Assembly (NCBI GenBank): GCA_001775355.1
Contig: MEWM01000124.1
Coordinates: forward strand, 146 to 5,619
DNA: 5,474 bases
Direction: 5' to 3'
Origin: a candidate division Zixibacteria bacterium RBG_16_43_9
GTDB lineage: Bacteria > Zixibacteria > MSB-5A5 > RBG-16-43-9
This document shows positions 5,409 through 5,474 of this stretch, in pieces. The notes below the pieces were generated by a model, which saw nothing but the letters and a program-made list of their open reading frames with translations, ran no database searches and was not told the DNA's origin. Made by a program: the position numbers and the translations under genes. Each line of letters starts with the position of its first letter. Positions within the stretch are counted from its first letter, which is position 1.

Positions 5409-5474
5409 GGTCGGGCACGGGTGCCCGACCTACGAAATATCAAGAAACCTCATCTCGTAGGCGTCCCGCCACCG
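5409..5474. repeat. Second copy of the hairpin repeat, cut by the window edge
   Basis: A perfect hairpin GGTCGGGCAC/GTGCCCGACC (5409-5418, 5421-5430, loop GG) is followed by TAC, a 25-base variable part, and CGTAGGCGTCCCGCC (5456-5470). The order and orientation are the same as in the element at 2384-2476, where the parts are 48 bases apart. The arm CTCTGAAAAA seen there is not present on the left side here. The hairpin lies 37 bases upstream of the flippase start, so in the minus direction it is either in the wzx leader or the tail of a gene beyond the window. Confidence 0.65.

Overview
The window looks like a piece of a bacterial chromosome, most likely from an uncultured lineage. The signs are encoded tRNAs with short repeats packed between them, GC-rich palindromic repeats in intergenic spaces, a small two-helix membrane protein resembling DUF3098, and a surface-polysaccharide gene pair. 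I lean towards an FCB-group candidate phylum (Zixibacteria- or WOR-3-like). That rests on the general look of the repeats and the DUF3098-like protein, so it is a weak inference. Every full-length gene reads on the minus strand; only a possible gene tail at the left edge reads on plus.

Left part (1-1401): a possible 3' tail of a plus-strand gene (3-74) converges on a zinc-free medium-chain dehydrogenase/quinone-oxidoreductase gene (105-1064). Its start is best moved to an internal TTG behind a perfect AGGAGG, with a TATAAT box just upstream. Directly behind it lies a decayed winged-helix regulator (about 1098-1401), whose N-terminus and later GNRQ-type motif fall in different frames with stops between. 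The dehydrogenase gene is visibly richer in GC than the polysaccharide genes, so this corner may be foreign or recently rearranged.

Middle (1402-2296): in transcription order, a DUF3098-like membrane protein gene (2296-2024), tRNA-Val(UAC) (1966-1892), tRNA-Asp(GUC) (1798-1721, CCA encoded), and a broken third tRNA (1625-1563). The broken copy keeps the tRNA-Asp 3' half exactly, but its anticodon arm is replaced by an 18-nt hairpin and its 5' end is missing. The spacers are filled with degenerate repeats built from AGTTCATAGTT/GGTTCATGG-type words, partly in inverted orientation.

Right part (2297-5474): an intergenic element with 10-bp terminal inverted repeats (2362-2503) contains two strong hairpins. 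Then comes a two-gene unit, read right to left: a Wzx-type polysaccharide flippase (5371-3800, TTG start) and a WaaL-type O-antigen ligase/polymerase (3803-2556), overlapping by ATGA. The right end (5409-5474) carries a second, divergent and truncated copy of the same hairpin modules in the same orientation, so the wzx-waaL unit is bracketed by related direct repeats. The flippase would move lipid-linked glycans across the inner membrane, and the ligase/polymerase would act on them on the outer face.

I do not see a clearly novel multi-gene system. The most unusual items are the remodelled tRNA-Asp copy and the palindromic repeat family around the tRNA and polysaccharide genes.
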